Source: Desulfobacterales bacterium
Lineage (GTDB): Bacteria; Desulfobacterota; Desulfobacteria; Desulfobacterales; SpSt-501
Length of the DNA: 64,000 nt
Direction: 5' to 3'
NCBI GenBank assembly: GCA_030834695.1
Contig: JAUQXK010000013.1
Location: 32,451 to 96,450 of the forward strand
In this document: piece after piece, positions 23,506-33,130 of the stretch
How positions within the stretch are numbered: the first letter of the stretch is position 1
Layout of the letters: the number at the start of each line of letters is the position of its first letter
Position numbers and translations under genes: made by a program
Notes under the pieces: generated by a model
Seen by the model: only the letters and a program-made list of their open reading frames with translations
Told to the model about the DNA's origin: nothing
The model's database searches: none

Positions 23506-25410
23506 ATGAAAAACCATTCAAATCATTACAACGCCGCCGACCTCGAGGTGCTGAGAGGGCTCGATCCGGTCAAACGGCGGCCGGGCATGTACACGGACAC
23601 CACCCGGCCGAACCATCTGGCCCATGAGGTCATCGACAATGCCGTGGACGAAGCGATTGCCGGCTTCGCCGACCGCATCGAGGTCACTCTTTTCAAGGAC
23701 GGCTCGCTGCAGGTCATCGACAACGGACGGGGCATGCCCGTCGACCAGCATCCGGAGGAGAAAGTGTCCGGGGTCGAGGTCATCATGACCCGGCTGCATG
23801 CCGGCGCGAAATTCGGGCACAAGAACTATCAGTTTTCGGGAGGCCTGCACGGCGTCGGGGTGTCGGTGGTCAACGCGCTTTCGACCCGACTCGATGTCGA
23901 GATCCGCCGCAACGGCCTCGTTTACCAGATGGTCTTCAAAGCCGGAAAGAAAGCCTCCGATCTGAAAACCGTCGGCACGGGCAGGAAATCCGACACCGGC
24001 ACGACGATCCGGTTCTGGCCGGATGCTCAGTATTTCGAAACCCTGAAAATTTCGGTGGGGCGGCTGCGGCATACGCTGCGGGCCAAAGCGGTGCTGTGTC
24101 CTCGGCTGACGGTCACATTTCTGGACGAGGCCTCCGGCCAGAGCGACAGCTGGTATTTCGAGGACGGCCTGAAGGACTATCTGGCGGAAAGCGTCAAGAA
24201 TTTCGAGCGCATCCCCGAAGCGCCGTTCGTCGGTCAGGTGGAGGGCCGGGAGGAGTCCGTCAGCTGGGCGGTCATCTGGCTCCCCGACGGCGGGGACGGC
24301 ATTGCCGAAAGCTACGCGAACCTGATCCCCACCCCCCAGGGCGGAACCCACGTGGTCGGCTTCCGCTCAGGGCTGCTGGCCGCGTTGCGCGATTTCGGCG
24401 AGTTCCGAGGCTTCATCCCGCGGGGCGTTAAACTGACCCCCGAAGATGTCTGGGAGCGGTGCAGCTACATCCTCTCGGCCAAGCTGGCGGACCTGCAGTT
24501 CTCCGGGCAGACCAAGGAGCGACTTTCCTCCCGGGAGTGTACGGCGTTCATCGCCAGCGTCGTGCAGGACGCCTTTTCGCACTGGCTCAACCAGAACCCG
24601 GAAGCCGCGCAGAAGCTCTGCGAGATGGCCATCGAGAACGCCCGCCGCCGGCTGAAGGAGGCCGCCAAGGTGGTGCGCCGCAAAGTGGGCGTCGGCCCGG
24701 CCCTTCCCGGAAAACTCACGGACTGCATTTCGCAGAACCCGGAGGAGAGCGAGCTTTTCCTGGTGGAGGGCGATTCGGCTGGAGGCTCGGCCAAGCAGGC
24801 CCGCGACAAGAACACGCAGGCCGTGCTGCCCCTGCGGGGCAAGATCCTCAACGCCTGGGAGGAGGACGCCAACACGATCCTTCAGTCCCGGGAAATCCAT
24901 GACATCGCGGTCGCCATCGGTGTGGATCCGGGCTCGAGCGATCTTTCGGGCCTGCGCTACGGCAAGAACATCATTCTGGCCGATGCCGATTCGGACGGCC
25001 TGCATATCGCCACGCTCCTGTGCGGTCTGTTCCTCCGGCATTTTCGCCCGCTGGTGGAAGCCGGGAAGATCTGCGTGGCCATGCCGCCGCTCTACCGCAT
25101 CGACCTGGGGTCCAAAGTGTTCTATGCCCTGGACGACCAGGAGAAAAACGCTATTTTGAAGCGCCTCAACGACGACGGCAAGAAAGGGAAGATCAACGTC
25201 CAGCGTTTCAAAGGCCTCGGCGAGATGAACCCCCTGCAGCTGCGCGAGACCACCATGCACCCCGAAACCCGCCGGCTGGTCCGGTTGACCCTTCCCAAGC
25301 AGGGCGGCACGCGGGAGGTGGTGGACATGCTGCTGTCCAAGAAGCGGGTCAAGGATCGCAAGCGCTGGCTGGAGGAGGAGGGCGACCGCGCGGAGGCGGA
25401 ACTGCTGTAG
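23506..25410 (+). CDS. parE: DNA topoisomerase IV subunit B (ParE)
   Basis: ParE supplies the ATPase and TOPRIM parts of topoisomerase IV, which unlinks daughter chromosomes. The 634-residue length matches the proteobacterial form. The GHKL ATPase has E-V-I-D-N-A-V-D-E-A, D-N-G-R-G-M-P and G-G-L-H-G-V-G; the TOPRIM domain has E-G-D-S-A-G-G with E421 and D-A-D-S-D-G at 493-498. A-V-L-P-L-R-G-K-I-L-N-A-W-E is the ParE rather than the GyrB version of that stretch. A GAGAGG site precedes the ATG. parC follows, with a 269-base gap. Confidence 0.95.
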   Translation: MKNHSNHYNAADLEVLRGLDPVKRRPGMYTDTTRPNHLAHEVIDNAVDEAIAGFADRIEVTLFKDGSLQVIDNGRGMPVDQHPEEKVSGVEVIMTRLHAGAKFGHKNYQFSGGLHGVGVSVVNALSTRLDVEIRRNGLVYQMVFKAGKKASDLKTVGTGRKSDTGTTIRFWPDAQYFETLKISVGRLRHTLRAKAVLCPRLTVTFLDEASGQSDSWYFEDGLKDYLAESVKNFERIPEAPFVGQVEGREESVSWAVIWLPDGGDGIAESYANLIPTPQGGTHVVGFRSGLLAALRDFGEFRGFIPRGVKLTPEDVWERCSYILSAKLADLQFSGQTKERLSSRECTAFIASVVQDAFSHWLNQNPEAAQKLCEMAIENARRRLKEAAKVVRRKVGVGPALPGKLTDCISQNPEESELFLVEGDSAGGSAKQARDKNTQAVLPLRGKILNAWEEDANTILQSREIHDIAVAIGVDPGSSDLSGLRYGKNIILADADSDGLHIATLLCGLFLRHFRPLVEAGKICVAMPPLYRIDLGSKVFYALDDQEKNAILKRLNDDGKKGKINVQRFKGLGEMNPLQLRETTMHPETRRLVRLTLPKQGGTREVVDMLLSKKRVKDRKRWLEEEGDRAEAELL

Positions 25411-25575
25411 CAGTGGTGCCTAACTCCGTGGGACGGCCGAGGGCGGCCTTGCAGGCCGGTTTGAAATGCTCACAACCTATCGAGGTTGCTCCGCTTTCAA
25501 ACCGGCCTACGCTTGGCTCGCGGCCGTGATCCGAGGTTCGGAAACCACTTCTATCCTGCTGCGTTGACTGATCTT

Positions 25576-25598
25576 CGCCCCCTTTGGCAAAGGGGGCG
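25576..25598. repeat. Perfect G/C hairpin repeat between parE and parC
   Basis: CGCCCCCTTT-GGC-AAAGGGGGCG, ten-base arms and a three-base loop, followed by GGGGGATTTTGAAA. Closely related hairpins with the same trailing GGGGGAGATTTT occur at 52805-52851. The rest of the 269-base gap holds a GC-rich stretch (25440-25540) with no recognisable gene. Confidence 0.6.
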
Positions 25599-25679
25599 GG
25601 GGATTTTGAAATCAACTTCATAGTTTTTCCTCTGGCAGTCCGCCGGAGAAAAAGCTCCATCGGAATGGAGACCTGTTCA

Positions 25680-27989
25680 ATGGTACGCACCAGTGCGCTG
25701 CGGGTGGAAAGTGTCGAGCAACTGCCGCTTTCCGAATTCGTGCGTCCCGCCTATCTCAACTATGCCATGTACGTCATCATGGACCGGGCGCTGCCGTTCA
25801 TCGGCGACGGGCTCAAGCCCGTGCAGCGCCGCATCGTCTACGCTATGAGCGAACTCGGGCTGCGGGCTTCGGCCAAGTACAAAAAATCCGCCCGCACCGT
25901 CGGCGACGTCCTCGGCAAGTACCACCCCCATGGCGACAGCGCCTGCTACGAGGCCATGGTGCTCATGGCCCAGCCGTTTTCCTACCGATACCCGCTCATC
26001 GACGGCCAGGGCAACTGGGGCTCGATCGACAACCCCAAGGATTTCGCGGCCATGCGCTACACCGAATCGCGCCTTTCGCCCTATGCCGACATGCTGTTGG
26101 CGGAAGTCGAGATGGGGACGACCGAGTGGGCTCCGAACTTCGACGGCACCCTGCGGGAGCCCGTCACGCTGCCGGCCCGGCTTCCCAACATCCTGCTCAA
26201 CGGGGCGACGGGCATCGCCGTCGGCATGACGACCGACGTCCTGCCCCATAACATCGGCGAGGTGGTCGACGCCTGCGTCCACCTGATCGATCACCCCAAA
26301 GCGGGAATCGAGGACGTCTGCGCCTATGTTCAGGGGCCTGATTTTCCGACCGGCGCCGAGATCATCAACCCCCGGGCGGAGATCATCGAGGCCTACCGCA
26401 CGGGACTCGGCAACATCCGCATGCGCGCCTCCTATGAGCACGACAACGGGGACATCATCATCACGGCCCTGCCCTACCAGGTCTCGACCGCCCGGGTGAT
26501 CGAACAGATCGCGGCAATGATGGAGGCCAAGAAGCTGCCGATGGTCGCGGACATCCGCGACGAATCCGACCACGAGGACCCCATCCGGCTGCGGATCATC
26601 CCCCGCTCCAACCGGGTGGACAAGGACGCCCTCATGAGCCACCTGCTGGCGACGACCGAGCTCGAGAAGACCTATCGGCTCAACCTGAACGTCATCGGCC
26701 TGAACCGCCGGCCCCAGACGCTCGGGCTGGTCGAACTGCTGCGGCAGTGGCTCGATTTCCGCAGGCAAACCGTGGTGAAGCGGCTCAGCCATCGTTTGGA
26801 GAAGATCAACGAGCGGCTGCACATTTTGGAGGGTTTGCTGGTTGTCTACCTGCACCTGGACGAGGTCATCCGGATCATCCGCAAGAGCGACGACCCCGAG
26901 CAGGAACTGATGCGGCGGTTCAAGCTGAGCGCGGTGCAGGTCGATGCCATTCTACAGATCCGCCTGCGGCAGCTGGCGCGGCTCGAAGAGTTGAAACTCA
27001 AGAAGGAAAAGACTGAGCTCGAAGCCGAAAAACAGGACATCGAGGAGGTGCTCTCGTCGGAGGCCAAGCTCAAGCGCCTGCTCAAGCAGGAGCTGAAAGC
27101 CGATGCCAAAAAATTCGGCGACCCGCGCCGGACCCTCATCGTCGAGCGCAAGGAGGCCCAGGCCATCAAGGAACGGGACCTGGCCCCGGCCGACCCGGTG
27201 ACGGTCGTGTTGTCCGCCAACGGCTGGGTCCGGGCCGCCAAGGGACACGACATCGACCCGGAGAGCCTGGCATATAAGCCCGGGGATTCTTTTCTGAGCG
27301 CGGCGCGGGGGAAGTCGAACCAGTTTGCGGTGTTTCTGGATACGGTCGGCCGAACCTACTCGCTCGAGGCCCACAGCCTGCCGTCGGCCCGCGGCCAGGG
27401 CGAGCCGATCACGGCGCGCTTTGCCCTTCCGCCCGGGGCGCGGTTCGTTTCGGTCGCGATCGGTTCGGAAAACCAGCAGTATGTCCTGGCGAGCGAATTC
27501 GGCTACGGATTCGTGACCGACTTGGCCAACCTCCAGAGCAAGAACCAGAAAGGCAAAGCCGCGCTCAAGGTCCCGGCCGGCGCGAACGCCCTTCCGGCCC
27601 TGGCCGTCGACGACCGCGAGCGCTGCTGTCTGGCTGCTTTTACCAGTGCGGGCTATGTTCTGGTGATCGCGCTTCGTGAGCTGCCGGTCCTGCCCAAAGG
27701 CAAGGGCAACAAGATCATCCAGATCCCCCGGAAGAAGCTGACTGAGCGGGAGGAGGTTCTGAAACACTTGGTCGTGTTCGACCCTCAGGACTGCCTGGTG
27801 ATCACGTCCGGCAAGCGCACCTTCAAGCTGACGCCGGAAACCCTTAAAGACTACACGGCCGAAAGAGGCCGGCGGGGAAAGAAGCTGCCGCGCGGATTTC
27901 GGTCGGTCGACCGGGTGGAGCGCGAAGCGGCGCCGGGCGAGGACAAACCGTTCAAGCCGCCCGGGCAGGCCACGTTTGATAATTTCTGA
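25680..27989 (+). CDS. parC: DNA topoisomerase IV subunit A (ParC)
   Basis: ParC is the DNA-cleaving subunit. The protein is 769 residues from the ATG at 25680, which has GGAG nine bases upstream; other in-frame starts (25665, 25584) lack support. The cleavage tyrosine is Y127 in A-M-R-Y-T-E-S, and the quinolone-region stretch is [18 protein letters not shown] coiled-coil arm (about 435-500) is followed by a degenerate beta-pinwheel with poorly kept GyrA boxes, as in ParC. The C-terminus converges on the epimerase gene with only 14 bases between. Confidence 0.95.
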   Translation: MVRTSALRVESVEQLPLSEFVRPAYLNYAMYVIMDRALPFIGDGLKPVQRRIVYAMSELGLRASAKYKKSARTVGDVLGKYHPHGDSACYEAMVLMAQPFSYRYPLIDGQGNWGSIDNPKDFAAMRYTESRLSPYADMLLAEVEMGTTEWAPNFDGTLREPVTLPARLPNILLNGATGIAVGMTTDVLPHNIGEVVDACVHLIDHPKAGIEDVCAYVQGPDFPTGAEIINPRAEIIEAYRTGLGNIRMRASYEHDNGDIIITALPYQVSTARVIEQIAAMMEAKKLPMVADIRDESDHEDPIRLRIIPRSNRVDKDALMSHLLATTELEKTYRLNLNVIGLNRRPQTLGLVELLRQWLDFRRQTVVKRLSHRLEKINERLHILEGLLVVYLHLDEVIRIIRKSDDPEQELMRRFKLSAVQVDAILQIRLRQLARLEELKLKKEKTELEAEKQDIEEVLSSEAKLKRLLKQELKADAKKFGDPRRTLIVERKEAQAIKERDLAPADPVTVVLSANGWVRAAKGHDIDPESLAYKPGDSFLSAARGKSNQFAVFLDTVGRTYSLEAHSLPSARGQGEPITARFALPPGARFVSVAIGSENQQYVLASEFGYGFVTDLANLQSKNQKGKAALKVPAGANALPALAVDDRERCCLAAFTSAGYVLVIALRELPVLPKGKGNKIIQIPRKKLTEREEVLKHLVVFDPQDCLVITSGKRTFKLTPETLKDYTAERGRRGKKLPRGFRSVDRVEREAAPGEDKPFKPPGQATFDNF

Positions 27990-28003
27990 TGGTTGGCCCG
28001 GCG

Positions 28004-28903
28004 TCAGCGTGCCGCATCCCAGGATGTGAAATAGGTGTCGACCTCGTCGACGAACCCGCCGTGTTTGGGCTGCCAGCCCAGCAGGCGTACGGCCTTGCGG
28101 GCGTCCACATGCTGGTCCAGCGCCAGGCATTCGGCGAAATCGCCCATGCCCTTGGTGGCGTCGGCGACCGGGACGAACTGAACCCGGCCGGCGTAGCCGG
28201 TTGCGCGCGCCACCGCCTGCAGCATTTCAGCGACGCTCCAGCGCGAACGGTCCGTGATGTTGAACACTTCGCCGGAAAGCCCGCTTTCCCCCGCGCGCAG
28301 GTAGCCATCCGCCAGGTCGTCGGCATGGACCATGGTCCAGCGGTTGGCGCCGTCGCCGACGGCCGAGACGTTTTTTTCCTGGACCGCGCCGGCAAACCAC
28401 ATGCCCGTGAGCCCGCCTTGATAGCCGTACACGCAGCCGGGACGGATCACGATCCCGTGCACATCATCCGCATGGAGCACCAGTTTTTCGATGGCCGGCC
28501 GTTGGGCGACCATTTTGGGCGGGTTCAACGGCGTGGTTTCGTCGACCAGCCGGCCGCGGGTGTCGCCGTAGACCCACACGCCGCTCGTGTAGATCAAGGT
28601 CTTGGGCTGCGGCCCGCGTTTGGCAAGAGAGAGGAGAAACTCCACCGTCTGCCGGTCGAGCGCGAACGGATCCGTCTGATAGTCGACCGCTGCATGGATC
28701 AAGACGGCGCAGCCGCCGGCCGCATCCCGCCAGGCGTCCGTCTCCTGCATGCGCCCGACCACCGGTCGGACTTCGTGCCGGGCCAGCATCCGAGCCTTTT
28801 CTGCGCTGCGGGTCAGCCCCCATACCTCGTGACCCGCGCGGCGGTAGGCCAGTGCCACGTTGAATCCGATGTATCCCGTTGCGCCTGTGATGAACACCTT
28901 CAT
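28004..28903 (-). CDS. NAD(P)-dependent epimerase/dehydratase (extended SDR)
   Basis: A 299-residue extended SDR. The cofactor motif is T-G-A-T-G-Y-I-G at residues 7-14. The usual Y-x-x-x-K is not visible: the active region reads Y-T-S-G-V-W-V-Y-G-D and later R-P-A-I-E-K, so the catalytic Tyr-Lys spacing is atypical, as in other NmrA-like or atypical SDRs. R-P-G-C-V-Y-G and the H-A-D-D-L-A motif are kept. It is a single gene on the minus strand; AGAGGTCAAC is its ribosome site. Substrate unknown. Confidence 0.85.
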   Translation of the reverse strand: MKVFITGATGYIGFNVALAYRRAGHEVWGLTRSAEKARMLARHEVRPVVGRMQETDAWRDAAGGCAVLIHAAVDYQTDPFALDRQTVEFLLSLAKRGPQPKTLIYTSGVWVYGDTRGRLVDETTPLNPPKMVAQRPAIEKLVLHADDVHGIVIRPGCVYGYQGGLTGMWFAGAVQEKNVSAVGDGANRWTMVHADDLADGYLRAGESGLSGEVFNITDRSRWSVAEMLQAVARATGYAGRVQFVPVADATKGMGDFAECLALDQHVDARKAVRLLGWQPKHGGFVDEVDTYFTSWDAAR

Positions 28904-29009
28904 GTTGACCTCTCGATAGAATGGATTTGGGTGTCGCCATGAATGTTCAATTATTCATCGCCGGGGCGTTTGGCAAGTATCGGCAATTTCAGCGCCGGCC
29001 TGACCGTGG

Positions 29010-29038
29010 TTGACAATCGGGATCCTTTCGCGTATAAA
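29010..29038 (+). promoter_or_regulatory. Strong sigma-70 promoter of the DEAD-box helicase gene
   Basis: TTGACA (29010-29015), a 17-base spacer and TATAAA (29033-29038), near-consensus. The start would be near 29045, giving a leader of about 117 bases before the helicase ATG. Confidence 0.75.
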
Positions 29039-29072
29039 TAACAACAGTTTTAGTTGCTGGCAGTCATCAGGT

Positions 29073-29128
29073 AAAAATCCAGTCGTCACAAGCCCTTGGA
29101 TTTTTGTCGAATCCAATGGGCTTTTTTT
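29073..29128 (+). terminator. Leader attenuator upstream of the DEAD-box helicase gene
   Basis: An intrinsic terminator is built from AAGCCCTTGGATT (29090-29102), a seven-base loop and AATCCAATGGGCTT (29110-29123, one bulged A), running into seven T. Upstream AAAAATCC (29073-29080) is exactly complementary to GGATTTTT (29098-29105), which includes part of the terminator's left arm, so the two pairings exclude each other. It sits wholly between the promoter and the start codon. Confidence 0.75.
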
Positions 29129-29161
29129 ATTCACCCATTCAACCAGAAAGAAGAAACACCA

Positions 29162-30403
29162 ATGAGTTTTGAGCTGTTCAACTTGCATTCAACCATCACC
29201 GCCGGCGTGAAAACGCTTGGCTTTTCCACCCCTACCCCTATTCAACGTGAAGCCATCCCCCCGGTCATGGAAGGCCGGGATGTCATGGGGTTGGCCCAAA
29301 CGGGCACAGGCAAGACCGCGGCCTTTGCACTACCTATTTTGCACCGCCTGATGGCCGGGCCCCAGGGCAAGGTTCGGGCACTGATACTGGCGCCCACCCG
29401 GGAGCTGACCGAACAAACCCACAAGGCTATCGGCCAGATGGGGCGCAGCACCCGCATACGCAGTGCCGCGATTTACGGCGGCGTCGGCATGCAGCCGCAG
29501 CTCGATACCCTGCGCCGCGGGGTGGACATCGTTGCGGCCTGCCCCGGTCGCCTGTTGGACCATGTCCGCCGAAGAACGATCGATTTGTCCCGCGTCGAAG
29601 TGCTCGTCCTGGACGAGGCCGATCAGATGTTCGACATGGGGTTTCTGCCGGATATCCGAAAAATCGTGAAGCTCCTGCCGCGGACGCGCCAGAATCTTCT
29701 ATTTTCGGCTACCATGCCTCCCGACATCAAGGGCCTGGCGGACGAGATTCTGCGCGACCCCGTGCGGGTGCAGATCGGGCACACGGCCCCGGCCGACAGC
29801 GTGGCGCATACCTTTTATCCGGTCGCGACCAGTTCGAAGGACGCATTATTGAGGAAAATCCTGGACACCACGTCAACCAGCGCGGTGCTGGTCTTCACGC
29901 GCACCAAACGGCGTTCCAAGAACCTGGCGCGGCTGCTCGAGGAATCCGGCTACGAGGCGGCTGCGCTGCACGGCAACCTCAGCCAGAGCAACCGCCGGAA
30001 GGCTATGGATGGGTTTCGCAGCGGCCGGTACAAAATTCTGGTCGCCACCGACGTGGCCGCCCGCGGGATCGATGTGCGCGGGATATCACACGTGATCAAC
30101 TATGACATACCGGACACGGTGGACGCTTATACGCATCGCATCGGCCGCACCGGCCGCGCCTGCGAAACCGGCGACGCATTCACCTTCGTATGCCAAGAAG
30201 ATCAAGGGCTGCTGCGTGCGATCACGCGGCTGCTCGGAAACAAGGATAAGTACCGCGTCATGGAGAGATTCGGCGGCGCCGATCGGAGACAAGAAGGTGC
30301 GCCAGCCCGGGTTCGAGCGGTCGCCCCTCGCTACCCCGCCTCCCGATCCTTCAGCGCCAGGCCGCGGACCTGGGCTGCCCCGCGGAGGGCCCGCAGCGCT
30401 TGA
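29162..30403 (+). CDS. rhlE: DEAD-box RNA helicase (RhlE-like)
   Basis: A 413-residue ATP-dependent RNA helicase. All core motifs are visible: Q motif T-P-T-P-I-Q, motif I A-Q-T-G-T-G-K-T, P-T-R-E-L, motif II D-E-A-D near residue 155, S-A-T, and H-R-I-G-R-T-G-R. The C-terminal tail after the core is short, basic and rich in Arg and Ala, typical of RhlE-type enzymes that help ribosome assembly or RNA turnover in the cold. The ribosome site is weak (AGAAAGAAG). It has a strong promoter and a leader terminator, unlike most genes here. Confidence 0.93.
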   Translation: MSFELFNLHSTITAGVKTLGFSTPTPIQREAIPPVMEGRDVMGLAQTGTGKTAAFALPILHRLMAGPQGKVRALILAPTRELTEQTHKAIGQMGRSTRIRSAAIYGGVGMQPQLDTLRRGVDIVAACPGRLLDHVRRRTIDLSRVEVLVLDEADQMFDMGFLPDIRKIVKLLPRTRQNLLFSATMPPDIKGLADEILRDPVRVQIGHTAPADSVAHTFYPVATSSKDALLRKILDTTSTSAVLVFTRTKRRSKNLARLLEESGYEAAALHGNLSQSNRRKAMDGFRSGRYKILVATDVAARGIDVRGISHVINYDIPDTVDAYTHRIGRTGRACETGDAFTFVCQEDQGLLRAITRLLGNKDKYRVMERFGGADRRQEGAPARVRAVAPRYPASRSFSARPRTWAAPRRARSA

Positions 30404-30495
30404 TCTTGCCTGAATTGAATGGCGGTTGAAAAACGAGTCGAAGTCATATATCGCTTATTCCTCTCGTGAGGCGTACTTTCTTACTGCCGATCGCC

Positions 30496-32145
30496 ATGGC
30501 CGATATCGCGAAAATATGGATCAAGCTTGAGGATCACGCCGTCGAGGCCCGAGCGGGCGCCACGCTCATGGAATCGCTCGCGGCCGCCGGCTATCTTCTG
30601 CGCTCCGATTGCGGCGGACGGTGGCGCTGCGGGAAGTGCATGGTTCGGGTCGTCCATTCCGAGCCGGGCGCACTGAGCGACGCACCCGAGACGGAAAGGG
30701 AGGTATTAGGGCCGGAACGGCTGGCCGCCGGCTACCGGCTGGCCTGCTGTGCTCAGGTCCTCGGAGAGGCGGCCATCGAAATACCTCCAGAAAGCCGTCT
30801 GGCCGCGGAAGTCGTTCAGAAGGGCCTGCCGGTGCTCTTGTCGAAACTGCAGGCCATGCCGCCGGCTGTCTTCAAAAGCCATGCCGCCGGCTATGGCCTG
30901 GCCATCGATGTCGGGACCACCACCTTGGCGGCCTATTTGTGCGATCGGAAGCAACGATCCATCGTGGGCTCGACCTCCGCCCGCAACCCGCAGTCCATCT
31001 TCGGCGATGACGTCATCAGCCGCATCCACGCCGTGCGCACGGACCCGAGCGCGCTGCCGCGGCTTCAAAAAATGACCGTGAGCGCCATCGAATGGGCGAT
31101 GTCCGCCCTGTGCCACCGCTTCCGAGTCGACCCTCGGGCCGTGGGTGAAATGGTCGCCGTCGGCAACAGCACCATGATCCATCTGCTGCTCGGGGAGGAT
31201 CCCTCCTCCATCGGAGTTTTTCCGTACACGCCCCAATTTTCTGAAGACCGGACCGTCTCCGCGGGAAGCATCGGCCTGACTCTGAACGCCTCCGCGCGCC
31301 TGCGGACATTGCCCCTCATCAGCGGGTACCTGGGGGCTGACATCGTCAGCGCCGCCCTGGCGGCGGATCTCGGTCAGCGACCCGCGGGGACCATGCTGGT
31401 GGACGTGGGGACCAACGGCGAGATTATCTTTCTTTCCGATCGGGGGTTGGCGGCCACATCCTGTGCCACCGGCCCGGCTTTCGAGGGGGCCTGCATCCGC
31501 CACGGGATGCAGGCGACCTCCGGCGCGATCGACTCGGTGCGCTTCCGCTCCGAAAAAAGAAGTCTCGACTACACCGTCATTCAAGCCGCCGATGGAAAGA
31601 AAAAAAAGGCCGCCGGCATCTGCGGGTCCGGCGTGATCAGCGTAGTTGCCGAGCTGCTGAGGGCAGGAGTCATTTCCAAGAGCGGCAGCTACAACAAGGA
31701 TTTCGGCGCGGCCGGCTTGCGGCCGGGCGAAAACCATATCCTCGAGTTTGAAATCGTGCCGGCCGGCCAGGCCTTCAACCGCCATCCCATCACGTTCACA
31801 CAGGCGGACGTGCGCGCCGTCCAGTTGGCCAAGGGCGCGCTACGCGCCGGGATCGACCTGCTTTGCCGGGAAAACGGACTGGAGCGTCCGCGAACGATTC
31901 TCATGGCGGGGGCTTTCGGAAGTTACATCAACCGGGCGGATGCGCTGGGGCTCGGCATGTTTCCCCAAATGAAGATCGATGATATTGAAGTGGTGGGCAA
32001 CGCGGCAGGAGCGGGTGCCGTGCTGGCGCTCCTGGACGAGAGCTGTTTCGAACGCGCACGGACCATCGCGCAAACCGTGCAGGTACTCGACCTTTCAGCC
32101 CATCCCGACTTTCAGAACACGTTCATCAACTCCCTGAGCTTCTGA
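30496..32145 (+). CDS. RACo-like corrinoid activation protein (2Fe-2S ferredoxin + ASKHA ATPase)
   Basis: RACo proteins use ATP to reduce inactive cob(II)alamin on corrinoid proteins. The N-terminal plant-type ferredoxin domain has C39, C45, C48 and C84 (or C85). The ASKHA part begins with A-I-D-V-G-T-T-T (about residue 140) and has D-V-G-T-N-G-E-I near 305 and G-A-F-G-S-Y-I-N near 470. The length of 549 residues is near-normal. A GTG 30 bases upstream is an alternative start. No corrinoid protein or corrinoid methyltransferase adjoins it; the URO-D protein at 262 is 29 kb away. Confidence 0.88.
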   Translation: MADIAKIWIKLEDHAVEARAGATLMESLAAAGYLLRSDCGGRWRCGKCMVRVVHSEPGALSDAPETEREVLGPERLAAGYRLACCAQVLGEAAIEIPPESRLAAEVVQKGLPVLLSKLQAMPPAVFKSHAAGYGLAIDVGTTTLAAYLCDRKQRSIVGSTSARNPQSIFGDDVISRIHAVRTDPSALPRLQKMTVSAIEWAMSALCHRFRVDPRAVGEMVAVGNSTMIHLLLGEDPSSIGVFPYTPQFSEDRTVSAGSIGLTLNASARLRTLPLISGYLGADIVSAALAADLGQRPAGTMLVDVGTNGEIIFLSDRGLAATSCATGPAFEGACIRHGMQATSGAIDSVRFRSEKRSLDYTVIQAADGKKKKAAGICGSGVISVVAELLRAGVISKSGSYNKDFGAAGLRPGENHILEFEIVPAGQAFNRHPITFTQADVRAVQLAKGALRAGIDLLCRENGLERPRTILMAGAFGSYINRADALGLGMFPQMKIDDIEVVGNAAGAGAVLALLDESCFERARTIAQTVQVLDLSAHPDFQNTFINSLSF

Positions 32146-32211
32146 TTTTCTCCGTATGGCTCCGGCGGGCAGATACGCAAGATGCCGCTGCCGCAGCCAT
32201 GCTATCCCGTG

Positions 32212-32865
32212 TCACTCCACGTGGCGGTAGATCTCGCCTTCTACGAGGTAGATCACTTCTTCGGCGATGTTGGTGGCGTGGTCGGCCAGCCGTTCGAGGT
32301 GGCGTGAAATCAAGAGCAGATTGATATAGTAGCCCACGCGCTCGGGCAGATCCTTGATCGCCTGCTTGATCTTGTCGTAGGCGTCGTTCTTGATGCGGTC
32401 GACCTCGTCGTCCAGGGTGATCACCTTGTAGGCGATGTCCACATCCAGGTTGACCAGGGAATCCAGGCTCATTTTCAGCATCCGCTGGGCTTTTTGGCCC
32501 ATTTCGGCATAATCGAACATGAAGGGCGGCTTCGGGCGCTTGGCGATGATTTCGACCCGCTGCGCGATGTTCACGGCCTGGTCGCCGATGCGCTCCAGTT
32601 CGCTGTTGATCTTGATGACGGCAATGATGAAGCGCAGATCGACGGCCACCGGCTGGTGCAGGGCCAGCACCTTGAGACACTCCTCCTCGATCTCCACTTC
32701 CATCTCGTCGATTTCGTAGTCGGCCTTGATGATGCCCCGGGCGAGCTCGGCGTCGATGTTCTCGACGGCCCGGGTCGCCAGCTGAACCCGCTCCTCGACC
32801 AGCGAACTCAGGGTGAGGATGCGCTTCTTGATGTTGTCCAGTTCTCTGCGGAAATGCTTGGTCAT
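32212..32865 (-). CDS. phoU: Phosphate transport system regulator PhoU
   Basis: PhoU damps the PhoR-PhoB response together with the Pst transporter. The 217-residue protein has two three-helix PhoU repeats with the metal-binding acidic clusters: E-R-I-G-D-Q-A-V-N-I in the first and E-R-L-A-D-H-A-T-N-I-A-E in the second, the E-R-x-x-D-x-x-x-N-I signature. pst and phoBR genes are not adjacent. Upstream, 58 bases before the start, is a four-unit 11-base repeat that looks like a Pho box. Confidence 0.97.
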   Translation of the reverse strand: MTKHFRRELDNIKKRILTLSSLVEERVQLATRAVENIDAELARGIIKADYEIDEMEVEIEEECLKVLALHQPVAVDLRFIIAVIKINSELERIGDQAVNIAQRVEIIAKRPKPPFMFDYAEMGQKAQRMLKMSLDSLVNLDVDIAYKVITLDDEVDRIKNDAYDKIKQAIKDLPERVGYYINLLLISRHLERLADHATNIAEEVIYLVEGEIYRHVE

Positions 32866-32922
32866 AAAATCATCCTTCCGGAAGTATCGAGCTTGTAGAC
32901 TAGAATACTATTTATGCGGACG

Positions 32923-32960
32923 TTTAGCCGAGTATTAGGAAACGGTTAAGATTTGGTTAG
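32923..32960 (-). promoter_or_regulatory. Pho-box-like array upstream of phoU
   Basis: Read on the minus strand: CTAAC-6-TTAAC-6-CTAAT-6-CTAAA, four pentamers with an exact 11-base period (plus-strand units at 32956, 32945, 32934 and 32923). It faces phoU, and a TAGTAT -10-like hexamer follows about 12 bases downstream. PhoB boxes are 11-base direct repeats, so PhoB binding is a reasonable inference. Confidence 0.7.
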
Positions 32961-33130
32961 GCCCGTGCCTGCCATTATTTATCCTCTGCCAACGGGATCC
33001 GTCAATCCGTAACCCAAATCCATGCGTGCTTCCGGCGATATCGCTTCTTGACCTGCTATCGGCTTTGATATATTTCGCGTCTACTGCACCGCGTCGAACC
33101 GAACCCATATCTTTTCCCAGGGAGGCGATT

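Noticed and set aside
29162..30403. Frameshift at the 3' end of the helicase gene
   Set aside because: Other frames near the end do not continue RhlE-like sequence; a short basic tail is normal for this family.
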